Assembly (NCBI GenBank): GCA_025927935.1
Contig: JAICKM010000216.1
Location: forward strand, 1 to 9,584
DNA length: 9,584 nucleotides
Origin: Chloroflexia bacterium
Lineage (GTDB): Bacteria > Chloroflexota > Chloroflexia > QHBQ01 > JADMIH01
Direction: 5' to 3'
Position 1 is the stretch's first letter. Each line of letters starts with the position of its first letter. Made by a program: the position numbers and the translations under genes. This document shows, one piece after another, positions 1 through 5,917 of the stretch. The notes beneath the pieces were generated by a model. It was not told the DNA's origin. It ran no database searches and saw nothing but the letters and a program-made list of their open reading frames with translations.

Positions 1-28
1 ACACGTTGAAGAGATCGCGTCCGCTCAT
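1..28 (-). CDS. 5' end of an unrecognised gene leaving the window
   Basis: An ATG at 28-26 opens a minus-strand frame reading MSGRDLFNV to the window edge. The ATG overlaps the TGA stop of the 72-aa ORF upstream (ATGA, a 4-nt overlap). This arrangement is typical of translationally coupled genes in one operon and is the main reason for calling it. No strong Shine-Dalgarno sequence precedes it, which fits coupling. Nine residues are too few for any family assignment. It could be a chance ATG. Confidence 0.45.
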
Positions 29-243
29 ACCACATCGCGGCGGTCATGGGGCGCCAACCATACAAGGGCGAAAGTGCCAAACACAAACCCCACCGGCCAC
101 CCATCGATCAGGGCAGTAAGCAAATCTTGCCCGCCCAGGACGATGGATGCGATGGTGGCGCTCAGCCAGGCCCCACCGCCCAGCCGCACAGTCCACACGG
201 CCTGGGTACCTGTCACGTGAATCACCTTTGCTACTCGGACCAT
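25..243 (-). CDS. Small hydrophobic membrane protein, unknown function
   Basis: This 72-aa ORF belongs to no family I recognise. Residues 1-20 are mixed and mildly basic. Two hydrophobic stretches follow, at about residues 22-38 (from GGAWLSATIASIVLGG) and 48-64 (containing PVGFVFGTFALVWLA). The tail is short and charged, with HDRRD. This suggests two membrane passes or a hairpin. The start is well supported: the ATG at 243 is preceded on the minus strand by AGGAG at 257-253 with 9 nt spacing, and that Shine-Dalgarno overlaps the TAG stop of the 124-aa gene upstream. The stop overlaps the ATG of the next ORF. Base composition is less GC-rich than the genes to the right. I infer it is co-transcribed with the 124-aa gene. 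Function unknown. Confidence 0.6.
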   Translation of the reverse strand: MVRVAKVIHVTGTQAVWTVRLGGGAWLSATIASIVLGGQDLLTALIDGWPVGFVFGTFALVWLAPHDRRDVV

Positions 244-255
244 TGTTCCAAACTC

Positions 256-630
256 CTAAGAGATCGTGAATCCGCCGCAGACGCGGCAGAAGTCGCGGAA
301 TCGCGCCAACCATTCCGGCTCCGCGGAGTAGTTCTTGTACAACTCGGACTCGGCGGTATAGAACTCGTAGGTGTCGGGTACATCCGTCAGCGTACCATCG
401 AGCAGGACCCGCTCATTGGGTTCTAGCGTGCGCAGGAAGGAATCCAGAAACGTGGCGATCTGCTCGGCCTGCTCGACAGTAATCTCGGCATAGAGCGAGG
501 AATCAGGGATGGGACCGATGCGCTCTAAATCGAGGATCGACGCCTGGCGAAGCAACGTCACGACTGGGCGCCAGGTCCACCAGGAGGCTTTGAGTGCTTC
601 CACCGTCTCCTGGTTTGGGATTAACCACAC
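256..630 (-). CDS. Hypothetical 124-aa soluble protein
   Basis: I do not recognise this protein. It starts at GTG (630-628). GGAGG at 643-639 on the minus strand, 8 nt upstream, decides this start over the out-of-frame ATG at 634. The protein is acidic and has no signal peptide or membrane segment. It is rich in aromatics near the N-terminus (ASWWTWRP, residues 15-22) and has a helical middle (TVEQAEQIATFLDSFLRTL, about residues 51-69). It ends in a compact motif, FRDFCRVCGGFTIS (111-124), with Cys115 and Cys118 spaced CxxC. A single CxxC could be a redox pair or half of a metal site, but nothing else supports either. It is the first gene of a tight block with the 72-aa membrane ORF, starting 12 nt before that ORF. 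Lower GC than the glycosyltransferase upstream hints at separate origin. Small operons of this form are sometimes immunity or accessory modules; that is speculation. Confidence 0.65.
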   Translation of the reverse strand: MWLIPNQETVEALKASWWTWRPVVTLLRQASILDLERIGPIPDSSLYAEITVEQAEQIATFLDSFLRTLEPNERVLLDGTLTDVPDTYEFYTAESELYKNYSAEPEWLARFRDFCRVCGGFTIS

Positions 631-696
631 CCATGCTGCCTCCGAATGGGAATTAAAACCCTAGATAGTTGCGCTTTGCCCCGCTACACACGCTGC

Positions 697-1815
697 TTAG
701 CCTGTCTCCGCCAGCAGCGCGTCCACATCCCGCCGCGCCGCGAGGGCGCCGAGCGGGCCGGGGGCCGGGGCCAGGCGGCGGGCGATCTGGGCCACCGGGA
801 CGATGCGGCGGGCCTGGATGATGCGGCGCTCGGCCAGGACGCGGGGCAGGGCCTGGAGGCCATCGCCGCGGCCCCGGATCAGGGCCGGATCGTGGCGGGC
901 CAGGCCGTAGAGGACGGCCAGGGCGTCGTAACGCAGGATGTAGGGCCAGTTTTGGGCCAGCAGCGGGCCGGGCAGGTTGCGGGCGATGCACCAGACGCGG
1001 TTGCGCGCCAGGTGGTAGCTCTTGAACGGCGACCCCTGGCCGCCGGTGGCCGAGACGGCGTGCAGCACGCGCGCTTCTGGCGCCCAGACTGCCCGCCAGC
1101 CGCGCAGCCGCGCCCGCCAGGCCAGGTCGGCGTCTTCCAGGTAGCTGAAAAAGCTCTCGGCGAACAGGCCGATGTCGTCCAGCAGCGCGCGCCGGTAGAG
1201 CGCCGCGCCCGCGCTGGCGCCGAAGACCGGCTGCGGAGTGCGCGGCAGCCGGGCGGCGTCCCAGCCCACACCCACGTCGAGGGCCAGGCCGTCGCGATGC
1301 ACGCTGATGCCCGCGGAGGCGACGCGATCGGGGCGGGAGGCAAACAGCATCGTGCTGGCAACGCTGCCGATGCGCGGGTCGGCCTGGGCTGTGGCGACGA
1401 GCGTGCCCAGCCAGGCGGGGTCGGCCACGGTGTCGTTGTTCAGCGGGACGAGGTAGCGGACGGCGGGATCGGCCAGGGCGGCGCGAAACGCCTGGTTGTT
1501 GCCCGCCGCGAAACCCACGTTGCCGGCATTCACCAGCAGCCGCAGCGGCGGCACCCACGCCCCGCCCCCATCCTGACGGCTGACGGCGGGCGGCTCGCCA
1601 CTGACCACTGACCACTGACTACTGACCACTGACGCCGCGCCCGGCCACTCTCCTTCGGCAGCGCGCGCCAGCAGCGCGCGCGACGCATCGGTCGAGCCGT
1701 TATCGACGACCCAGACGGCGAAGTCGCGGTAGGTCTGCGCGGCGAGCGCGGCCAGGCAGCCCGGCAGATGGCGGGCGCCATTCCAGTTGACGATGACGAC
1801 CGCGCAGGCAGGCAC
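697..1815 (-). CDS. Family 2 glycosyltransferase (GT-A fold, rhamnosyltransferase/WbbL-like)
   Basis: It probably transfers a sugar from a nucleotide-sugar donor to a polysaccharide or lipid-linked acceptor at the cytoplasmic face of the membrane. Motifs of the GT2 fold appear in order: VIVNWNG (7-13), VVDNGSTD (36-43), NVGFAAGNN (99-107), the metal-binding LNNDT (125-129), GASAGAALYRR (199-209) and SYLEDADLAWR (224-234), which holds the acidic catalytic region. A conserved YHLARNR (267-273) follows. There are no obvious membrane helices, and 372 aa is normal to slightly long. The extra length lies between motifs 2 and 3: residues about 60-90 include SVVSSQWSVVSG, encoded by a heptanucleotide repeat. 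The start is GTG at 1815. It is the first possible start, because the reading frame is closed by the TAG of the peptidase gene only one codon upstream (TAG CAG GTG). This close spacing suggests translational coupling with the peptidase. Sugar donor and acceptor cannot be told from sequence. Confidence 0.9.
   Translation of the reverse strand: MPACAVVIVNWNGARHLPGCLAALAAQTYRDFAVWVVDNGSTDASRALLARAAEGEWPGAASVVSSQWSVVSGEPPAVSRQDGGGAWVPPLRLLVNAGNVGFAAGNNQAFRAALADPAVRYLVPLNNDTVADPAWLGTLVATAQADPRIGSVASTMLFASRPDRVASAGISVHRDGLALDVGVGWDAARLPRTPQPVFGASAGAALYRRALLDDIGLFAESFFSYLEDADLAWRARLRGWRAVWAPEARVLHAVSATGGQGSPFKSYHLARNRVWCIARNLPGPLLAQNWPYILRYDALAVLYGLARHDPALIRGRGDGLQALPRVLAERRIIQARRIVPVAQIARRLAPAPGPLGALAARRDVDALLAETG
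1574..1633. repeat. Heptanucleotide tandem repeat inside the glycosyltransferase gene
   Basis: Positions 1599-1633 are five head-to-tail copies of CACTGAC; the fourth reads TACTGAC. A shorter pair of a related unit, TGACGGC twice, lies at 1574-1587. On the coding strand these give residues about 62-73 (SVVSSQWSVVSG) and 77-81 of the glycosyltransferase. The reading frame stays open through the array. From memory, similar CACTGAC/GTCAGTG runs occur between genes in many environmental bacteria, so this may be an invading short repeat tolerated in a surface loop. Confidence 0.9.
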
Positions 1816-1818
1816 CTG

Positions 1819-3414
1819 CTATTTTTCGCGGCTGCGCCGCTTGGCGGGCTTGGCCGGCGGCGCCTCGACCTCGGACGGCTCCGAGAACTCGCGGGCCATT
1901 TCAGCGGCAATCGCGTCCATGTCGATGGGTTCCAGGCCCGTTTCTAGCGTGGAGAAGGGGTCGGCCAGTTCGGGGGCCAGGCCGGGCACCACGGCCGCCT
2001 TCTTGCGCGCCTCGAACGCCGCGTCGAGCCGGGCCGCCGCCGCGAAGTCGAACCCGGCCATGCGCTGGAACAGCAGCGCCATCTCGCGCGTGCCCTGGCG
2101 GAAGTCGTCCACGCGGATATTCTCGTCGGGCGCATGGGTGGCCGAGCCGGGATAGCCGCAGCCCATCGCCACCACCGGCAGGCCCAGGCCCTGGCTGAAC
2201 GAGTACATCGGCCCGGAGGCGGGCGAGGAGGGGTAGACATAGGGCCGCCGCCCGCTCAGTTCGGCGGCCACGGTCATCGCCAGGACCACGAAGGGGCTGG
2301 CCGGATCCACGCGCGCCGGGTAGAGGTTGGCGTCCAACTGGGTGATCACTACGTCGGTGAAGCCTTTTTCGTCCAGATGCTCGCGCAGGCTCTTGACGAT
2401 CTGGTCGGGGTTCTGGTCGGGCACCAGGCGGAAATCGAGCTTGGCGCGCGCCTCGCGGGGCAAGATGGTCTTGGAGCCGGGGCCGGTGTAGCCCGACCAG
2501 AGGCCCTCGACGTTGCAGGTGGGCGAGAAGCACTCGGCGATGCGCATGTGATAGTCGCGCAGACCCACGGCGAACTGCTCCAGGCCCAGGCTCTCCAGGC
2601 GCGTATCGGTATCGTCGGGCAGGGCCTTGATCAGGGCCAGATCGGTGGCGGTGGGCGGGCGCATGTCGTCGTAGAAGCCGTCGATCAGCACATACTCGTT
2701 CTCGTCCTTGAGCGTCGCCAGCGCCCAGATGAGCCGCCAGGTGGGGCTGGCGACATAGGCGGCCATGGATGAGTGCAGGTCGCGGTTCGGCCCCTCCACG
2801 CTCAACTCGACCGTGACCATGCCCTTCATGCCGAGCATGATCTGGGGCGTGCCGTCCCAGTGGAAGCTGCCGAACTCCCAGAGGCAGCCGTCGGCGGCCA
2901 GCCGGTCGCGGTAGTCGAGCAGGAACTTGTCGAGGCTGGCGCTGCCGGTCTCCTCCTCGCCCTCGATGACCCACTTGATCTTGATAGGCAGGGTGCCGCG
3001 CACGGCGCGCAGCGCGTCGATGGCCGCCAGCCGGGAGACGATGTTGCCCTTGGTATCGGCCACGCCGCGGGCCAGAATCTGGCCGTCGCGGATCGTCAGG
3101 TCGAAGGGCGGGCAGGTCCAGAGGTCGGGGTCGCCTTCGGGCTGCACGTCGTAGTGGTTGTAGATGAGCAGCGTGGGCGCGGTGTCGGGGGTGCGGTCGG
3201 TGGATTCGGCGTAGACGATGGGGTAGCCGCCTTCCATCGGCATCAGATCGACCCGGAAGCCGCGGCGCTCCAGGGCGGCGACGACCAGGGCGGCCATCTC
3301 GTCCAGGCCCCGGCCATCGGCGGACACGCTGGGTTGGGCGCAAAAAGCCCGCAGTTCGTCCAGCGCCTCGCTTTGATGGGCCTCGATGTACTCGTAGACG
3401 GCATGCATGTCCAT
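1819..3414 (-). CDS. M20 family dinuclear-zinc peptidase/dipeptidase
   Basis: A cytoplasmic metallopeptidase of the M20/M25/M40 group, whose members cleave dipeptides or deacylate N-acyl amino acids. Zinc-site motifs appear in order: YNHYDVQP (His87 and catalytic Asp89), RGVADTKGN (bridging Asp120), EGEEETGS (Glu154 general base and Glu155 ligand, by family alignment), and GSATHAP (His427, last ligand). The dimerisation/lid domain lies at about 205-320 with DLHSS (His214). The usual ligand Asp of the fourth motif seems replaced by Glu180 in CLWEFGS. No signal peptide is present. The frame is open back to 3600. I choose the ATG at 3414 (531 aa) because GGAAGGGGA lies 5-6 nt upstream and the protein then begins as M20 proteins do (YIEAH...LDELRAFCAQPSVS); the extra 62 residues are low-complexity and lie across the promoter. 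The C-terminus (about 505-531) is a charged tail rich in Glu, Pro and Lys. The glycosyltransferase follows after 3 nt. Substrate is not predictable. Confidence 0.92.
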   Translation of the reverse strand: MDMHAVYEYIEAHQSEALDELRAFCAQPSVSADGRGLDEMAALVVAALERRGFRVDLMPMEGGYPIVYAESTDRTPDTAPTLLIYNHYDVQPEGDPDLWTCPPFDLTIRDGQILARGVADTKGNIVSRLAAIDALRAVRGTLPIKIKWVIEGEEETGSASLDKFLLDYRDRLAADGCLWEFGSFHWDGTPQIMLGMKGMVTVELSVEGPNRDLHSSMAAYVASPTWRLIWALATLKDENEYVLIDGFYDDMRPPTATDLALIKALPDDTDTRLESLGLEQFAVGLRDYHMRIAECFSPTCNVEGLWSGYTGPGSKTILPREARAKLDFRLVPDQNPDQIVKSLREHLDEKGFTDVVITQLDANLYPARVDPASPFVVLAMTVAAELSGRRPYVYPSSPASGPMYSFSQGLGLPVVAMGCGYPGSATHAPDENIRVDDFRQGTREMALLFQRMAGFDFAAAARLDAAFEARKKAAVVPGLAPELADPFSTLETGLEPIDMDAIAAEMAREFSEPSEVEAPPAKPAKRRSREK

Positions 3415-3468
3415 GACAGGTCCCCTTCCTGCGGTCGGCTCGCGCGGGGCGCGGCAGTTTGTGCCGCC

Positions 3469-3497
3469 AGTGTACCGCAAATAGCGCCGTGGCGCAA
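3469..3497 (-). promoter_or_regulatory. Sigma70-like promoter for the peptidase-glycosyltransferase operon
   Basis: On the minus strand, TTGCGC (-35, 3497-3492) and TACACT (-10, 3474-3469) are separated by exactly 17 nt. The predicted transcript would start near 3462, giving a leader of about 48 nt before the ATG at 3414. The region is one of the few AT-containing patches upstream of the gene. This is a match to consensus only; no experimental support. Confidence 0.5.
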
Positions 3498-3685
3498 GCG
3501 TAATCAGGCGGCGTCTGGGCGGGGCCGCGCCCCGGCGGGCGCAGCACCTGGAGGAACGGGGCGGGATCATGGGATGCGGTTGCCGGCGAATGTCACCCAC
3601 CTTTCACTTCACGCGGCCCCGTCGTGCGGTTCGCCGCGCGGTGCGGAACCGGGCAAGAGGACTGTAACTGTATAGGTAAATCCTG

Positions 3686-3715
3686 TTGCGCGTATCCGCT
3701 TCAGTGGTTTATACT
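3686..3715 (+). promoter_or_regulatory. Sigma70-like promoter for the histidine kinase
   Basis: TTGCGC (3686-3691) and TATACT (3710-3715) are separated by 18 nt. TATACT is one base from the -10 consensus and lies in a locally AT-rich patch. Transcription would start near 3722 and give a leader of about 134 nt. The -35 hexamer is identical to that of the divergent peptidase promoter. Confidence 0.5.
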
Positions 3716-3792
3716 CTTGCCAAGCGGGTGCATCAGTCTGAGCATGGACAGGGAAGCATGCCACCAAGCTACCTACTCCGGCCCTGGCCTGA

Positions 3793-3841
3793 TTCCAGTC
3801 CTGCCCACCGTTATGCCACGTAGTAGGCAGGAGTGCTGGAA
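3793..3841 (+). promoter_or_regulatory. Stem-loop in the kinase mRNA leader
   Basis: TTCCAG (3793-3798) pairs with CTGGAA (3836-3841), and TCCTGCC (3799-3805) pairs with GGCAGGA (3826-3832). A 3-nt bulge (3833-3835) sits on the right side and the loop is 20 nt. The base of the stem is 4 nt before the GAGG ribosome binding site at 3846-3849. It could influence translation, or be a protein-binding palindrome. There is no U-run, so it is not an ordinary terminator. Confidence 0.4.
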
Positions 3842-3855
3842 GAACGAGGTTGTTT

Positions 3856-5430
3856 ATGAGCTCCGTCCACAAGGGTAGTCGAGTAACACCGCCTGCCTCC
3901 CGGATACCCGGTGAGGAGTACGCCTTCGCGGGGTGGGAGTTCGCCAGCGACGCGATGGCGCTTTCGGATCCAGAAGCCGTCGTGCTGGCGGCCAACCGCG
4001 CCTATCTCGAACTCTACGGGTACTCGGCGGAGGAAGTCGTCGGGCACAATTTCGCAGTCATCTTCCCGGAGCATCTGCGCGAGTGGGCCAATGCGGAGTA
4101 CCACAAGACGTTCGCCGACCCCGTGATGGCGCCGGCGGTGGAAAGCACCATCCGGCGCAAAGACGGCAGCGAGCGCATCGTCGAAGCGCGTTACACCTTT
4201 GTTATGGAAGGCGCCGAGCGGACGGCGCTAGTCTCGATTGTCCGGGATATCACCGACCAGAAGCGGGCCGAAGCGGCGTTGCAAGAGAGCGAAGCCAAGT
4301 TTCGCAGCCTGGTCACCGGCAACATTATCGGCATCCTGCGGGCTGATATGGAGCATATCGTCGAGGCTAACGATGTCTTTCTCCAGATGGTCGGTTACAC
4401 CTCGCAGGACTTGATCGCGGGAAACCTCAAATGGCGCGAGATGACCCCGCTGGAGTGGGCCGCCGCGGACGACAAGGCCCTGGCGCAGCTCCTGGAACGC
4501 GGGGCCTGCACCCCGTTTGAGAAGGAGTACTTGCGCAAGGATGGGCAGCGCCTGCCCATCCTCATCGGCGCGTCCGTGCTGACCCGCGAGCCGCTGACCT
4601 GGATGTGCTTCGTGCTGGACCTCAGCGAGCGCAAGCAGGCGGAGGCGAACGAACGGGAAGCCCGGCTGGTGGCCGAACGCGCCGTGCGCGACCGGGACCG
4701 GCTGCTCTCCGTGGTGGCCCATGACCTCCGCAACCCCCTCGCCGCGATCCAGGGCGCCGCCCAGGTGCTCGCGCGGCGCTTGCAGCGGAATGAGGCGCCG
4801 AACCGTGAGCGGCTAGGCAGCCTGGTCGAGCAGATCGAGCGCTCGGTGGTGCGGATGAACAATCTCATCACGGAGATTCTCGATTTCTCCAAGATGCAGG
4901 CAGGTGTGGGCCTTGCGCTCAGCAACCGCGCGACCGACCTGGTCGAACTGGTGGGGCGGGTCGTTGAGGAGTACCGGGAGAACAATAGCCACCACGAGAT
5001 TGTGTTTGCCTCCGATGTTGCGGCGCTCGTCGGCGAGTGGGACCCGGCCCGGCTGGAGCGTGTCGTCGGGAACCTGCTAGACAATGCCGCCAAGTACAGC
5101 CCGCGGGGGGGCGCGATCCGGGTCGCGATACTGGGTGCCAACCCACCGGGCGCGGGCGAGGCCGGCGCGCCCGAACGAGTCCTGGTGAAGGTAACAGACC
5201 AGGGCGTCGGGATACCCGCCACGGACCTGCCGCACGTCTTCGACTGGTACCGCCGCGGAACCAACGTGGACACGTGGACCAACGGCACCGGCATCGGCCT
5301 GGCGGGCGCGCGACAAATCGTCGAGCACTATGGTGGGACGATCACGGTGGAGAGCGTAGAGGGCGAGGGATCCACCTTCACGGTCTCGCTGCCCCTGGTC
5401 GTCAGCGGCCCTCCGGCGCCGCAGGGTTGA
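3856..5430 (+). CDS. Soluble PAS-PAS sensor histidine kinase
   Basis: A sensor kinase that autophosphorylates on His and passes the phosphate to a response regulator. Domains in order (524 aa): a PAS domain at about 25-135 (ANRAYLELYGYSAEEVVG then RRKDGSER and DITDQKRAE), a second PAS at about 143-262 (ending in DLSERKQAE), a HisKA dimerisation domain with phospho-acceptor His289 in VVAHDLRNPL, and an HATPase domain with N box NLLDNAAKYSP (406-416), G1 DQGVGIP (448-454), F box VFDWYRRG and G2 GTGIGLAG (477-484). All catalytic boxes look intact. No signal peptide or membrane helix is seen, so it should sense a cytoplasmic cue; neither PAS ligand is obvious. ATG at 3856 is preferred over TTG at 3850 because GAGG at 3846-3849 lies 6 nt before it. 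No response regulator lies beside it, so it is an orphan within this window. Confidence 0.93.
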   Translation: MSSVHKGSRVTPPASRIPGEEYAFAGWEFASDAMALSDPEAVVLAANRAYLELYGYSAEEVVGHNFAVIFPEHLREWANAEYHKTFADPVMAPAVESTIRRKDGSERIVEARYTFVMEGAERTALVSIVRDITDQKRAEAALQESEAKFRSLVTGNIIGILRADMEHIVEANDVFLQMVGYTSQDLIAGNLKWREMTPLEWAAADDKALAQLLERGACTPFEKEYLRKDGQRLPILIGASVLTREPLTWMCFVLDLSERKQAEANEREARLVAERAVRDRDRLLSVVAHDLRNPLAAIQGAAQVLARRLQRNEAPNRERLGSLVEQIERSVVRMNNLITEILDFSKMQAGVGLALSNRATDLVELVGRVVEEYRENNSHHEIVFASDVAALVGEWDPARLERVVGNLLDNAAKYSPRGGAIRVAILGANPPGAGEAGAPERVLVKVTDQGVGIPATDLPHVFDWYRRGTNVDTWTNGTGIGLAGARQIVEHYGGTITVESVEGEGSTFTVSLPLVVSGPPAPQG

Positions 5431-5516
5431 AAGCCGGTTATCCTCCTTTTTGTACCCGTTGTGCCACAACCCCTTCTCTGTGGGGCGCAGCGTCCTCTAG
5501 TTGCGCGAACTGAGCA

Positions 5517-5591
5517 GGCGCCTCCGGTGCGCCATACACCACGCCGCCGCGTAACTGGCGGCGCCCGGCGGGGTTACACCGCGGAGGCGCC
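5517..5591. repeat. GC-rich palindromic element downstream of the kinase gene
   Basis: The ends GGCGCCTCCG (5517-5526) and CGGAGGCGCC (5582-5591) are a perfect 10-bp inverted repeat. Pairing can continue GTG/CAC after a 2-nt bulge. An inner hairpin CGCCGCC/GGCGGCG (5542-5548 and 5557-5563) has an 8-nt loop, and GTAAC/GTTAC (5551-5555 and 5573-5577) offers a competing pairing. It may act as a terminator for the kinase gene despite lacking a U-run, or be a small mobile palindrome. Confidence 0.6.
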
Positions 5592-5727
5592 GCTTGCTTA
5601 GCGCGCACTCTCCTTCACCACACCATCAAAACACCCAAGGATATGTCTAATTACTGATGATCCCGGTGCCCCCTCACCTACCCAGCGCGACCGGGCAAGT
5701 TCCTGGTAAACTCATTCTTTCGACTTA

Positions 5728-5756
5728 TTGACAGTTCCTATCATTTGATATATTCT
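5728..5756 (+). promoter_or_regulatory. Near-consensus sigma70 promoter for the exporter operon
   Basis: TTGACA (5728-5733, perfect -35) and TATTCT (5751-5756) are 17 nt apart in an AT-rich island. A perfect TATAAT also occurs at 5761-5766, without a good -35. Transcription would begin near 5763, about 308 nt before the exporter ATG, which implies a long leader containing the stem-loop and the repeats. The promoter could instead serve a small RNA in that leader. Confidence 0.6.
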
Positions 5757-5764
5757 CTAATATA
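5739..5764. promoter_or_regulatory. Two palindromes in the promoter core, candidate TetR operator
   Basis: TATCA-TT-TGATA (5739-5750) fills the spacer between the -35 and -10 boxes. TATATT-CTCT-AATATA (5749-5764) covers the -10 box and the likely transcription start. A repressor bound at either would block RNA polymerase. The downstream TetR-family gene is the obvious candidate ligand; that link is inferred from genetic context only. AT-rich sequence makes short palindromes more likely by chance. Confidence 0.4.
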
Positions 5765-5769
5765 ATATA

Positions 5770-5815
5770 GACAAGCAAAAGGTTGCTGCCTCCATCAACC
5801 TTCCAACCGCTTGTC
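5770..5815 (+). promoter_or_regulatory. Two-part stem-loop at the start of the predicted exporter transcript
   Basis: GACAAGC (5770-5776) pairs with GCTTGTC (5809-5815), and AAGGTTG (5779-5785) pairs with CAACCTT (5796-5802). An internal loop and a 10-nt apical loop separate and close these stems. It begins about 7 nt after the predicted transcription start. No U-run follows, so it is not a classical terminator. It may stabilise the 5' end or bind a regulator. Confidence 0.45.
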
Positions 5816-5834
5816 AGCAGGCCGCTATCACTCT

Positions 5835-5902
5835 GAGCGCAACGCCGCGTCTCGACGCTATCGGGAAGGAGACGGAGATTCTTCGCTGCGCTCAGAATGA
5901 CG
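5835..5902. repeat. 68-bp hairpin-forming repeat, copy 1
   Basis: This unit is matched by copy 2 at 5918-5985: 61 of 68 bases are identical and the last 34 are exact. It is itself palindromic: TCTGAGCGCA (starting 3 bp outside, 5832-5841) pairs with TGCGCTCAGA (5887-5896), and CGTCTC (5848-5853) pairs with GAGACG (5869-5874). From memory, ends like ATTCTTCGCTGCGCTCAGAA recur between genes in many bacteria and give spurious peptides such as HSERSEESP. A REP or MITE-like element is the likely nature. Confidence 0.85.
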
Positions 5903-5917
5903 GGGGGCTTGGCTAGG

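Larger units (their letters stand above)
3415..3855. other. Divergent intergenic region between peptidase and kinase genes
   Basis: This 441-bp stretch holds no convincing gene. It separates divergent transcription units and contains one sigma70-like promoter in each direction. It also holds a GC-rich hairpin at 3627-3651 (CGGTTC/GAACCG, 13-nt loop) and a stem-loop just before the kinase ribosome binding site. I see nothing further in 3498-3626 apart from GC-rich low-complexity sequence. Confidence 0.7.

Noticed and set aside
46..426. 126-aa plus-strand frame at the left end
   Set aside because: The minus-strand genes here have good ribosome binding sites and linked starts and stops; the plus frame has no such support.
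646..1611. Long plus-strand frame opposite the glycosyltransferase, and a 320-aa minus frame at 653-1615
   Set aside because: Both are rich in Gly, Ala, Arg and Gln or Pro with no family motifs, and arise from GC-rich codons of the real gene, which carries complete GT2 motifs.
1574..1633. CRISPR array
   Set aside because: The units are 7 bp with no spacers. The 68-bp pair at 5835-5985 has only two copies and is internally palindromic, so neither fits CRISPR.
1901..3547. 548-aa minus-strand frame across the M20 peptidase, and plus-strand frames at 2134-2772 and 2773-3675
   Set aside because: They are Arg/Pro/Gly-rich shadows. The peptidase frame has all metal-site motifs and a good ribosome binding site.
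3624..3878. 84-aa plus-strand frame and 128-aa minus frame (3609-3995) in the kinase leader
   Set aside because: The plus frame covers the predicted promoter and kinase start, the minus frame overlaps the kinase N-terminus, and neither shows a recognisable domain.
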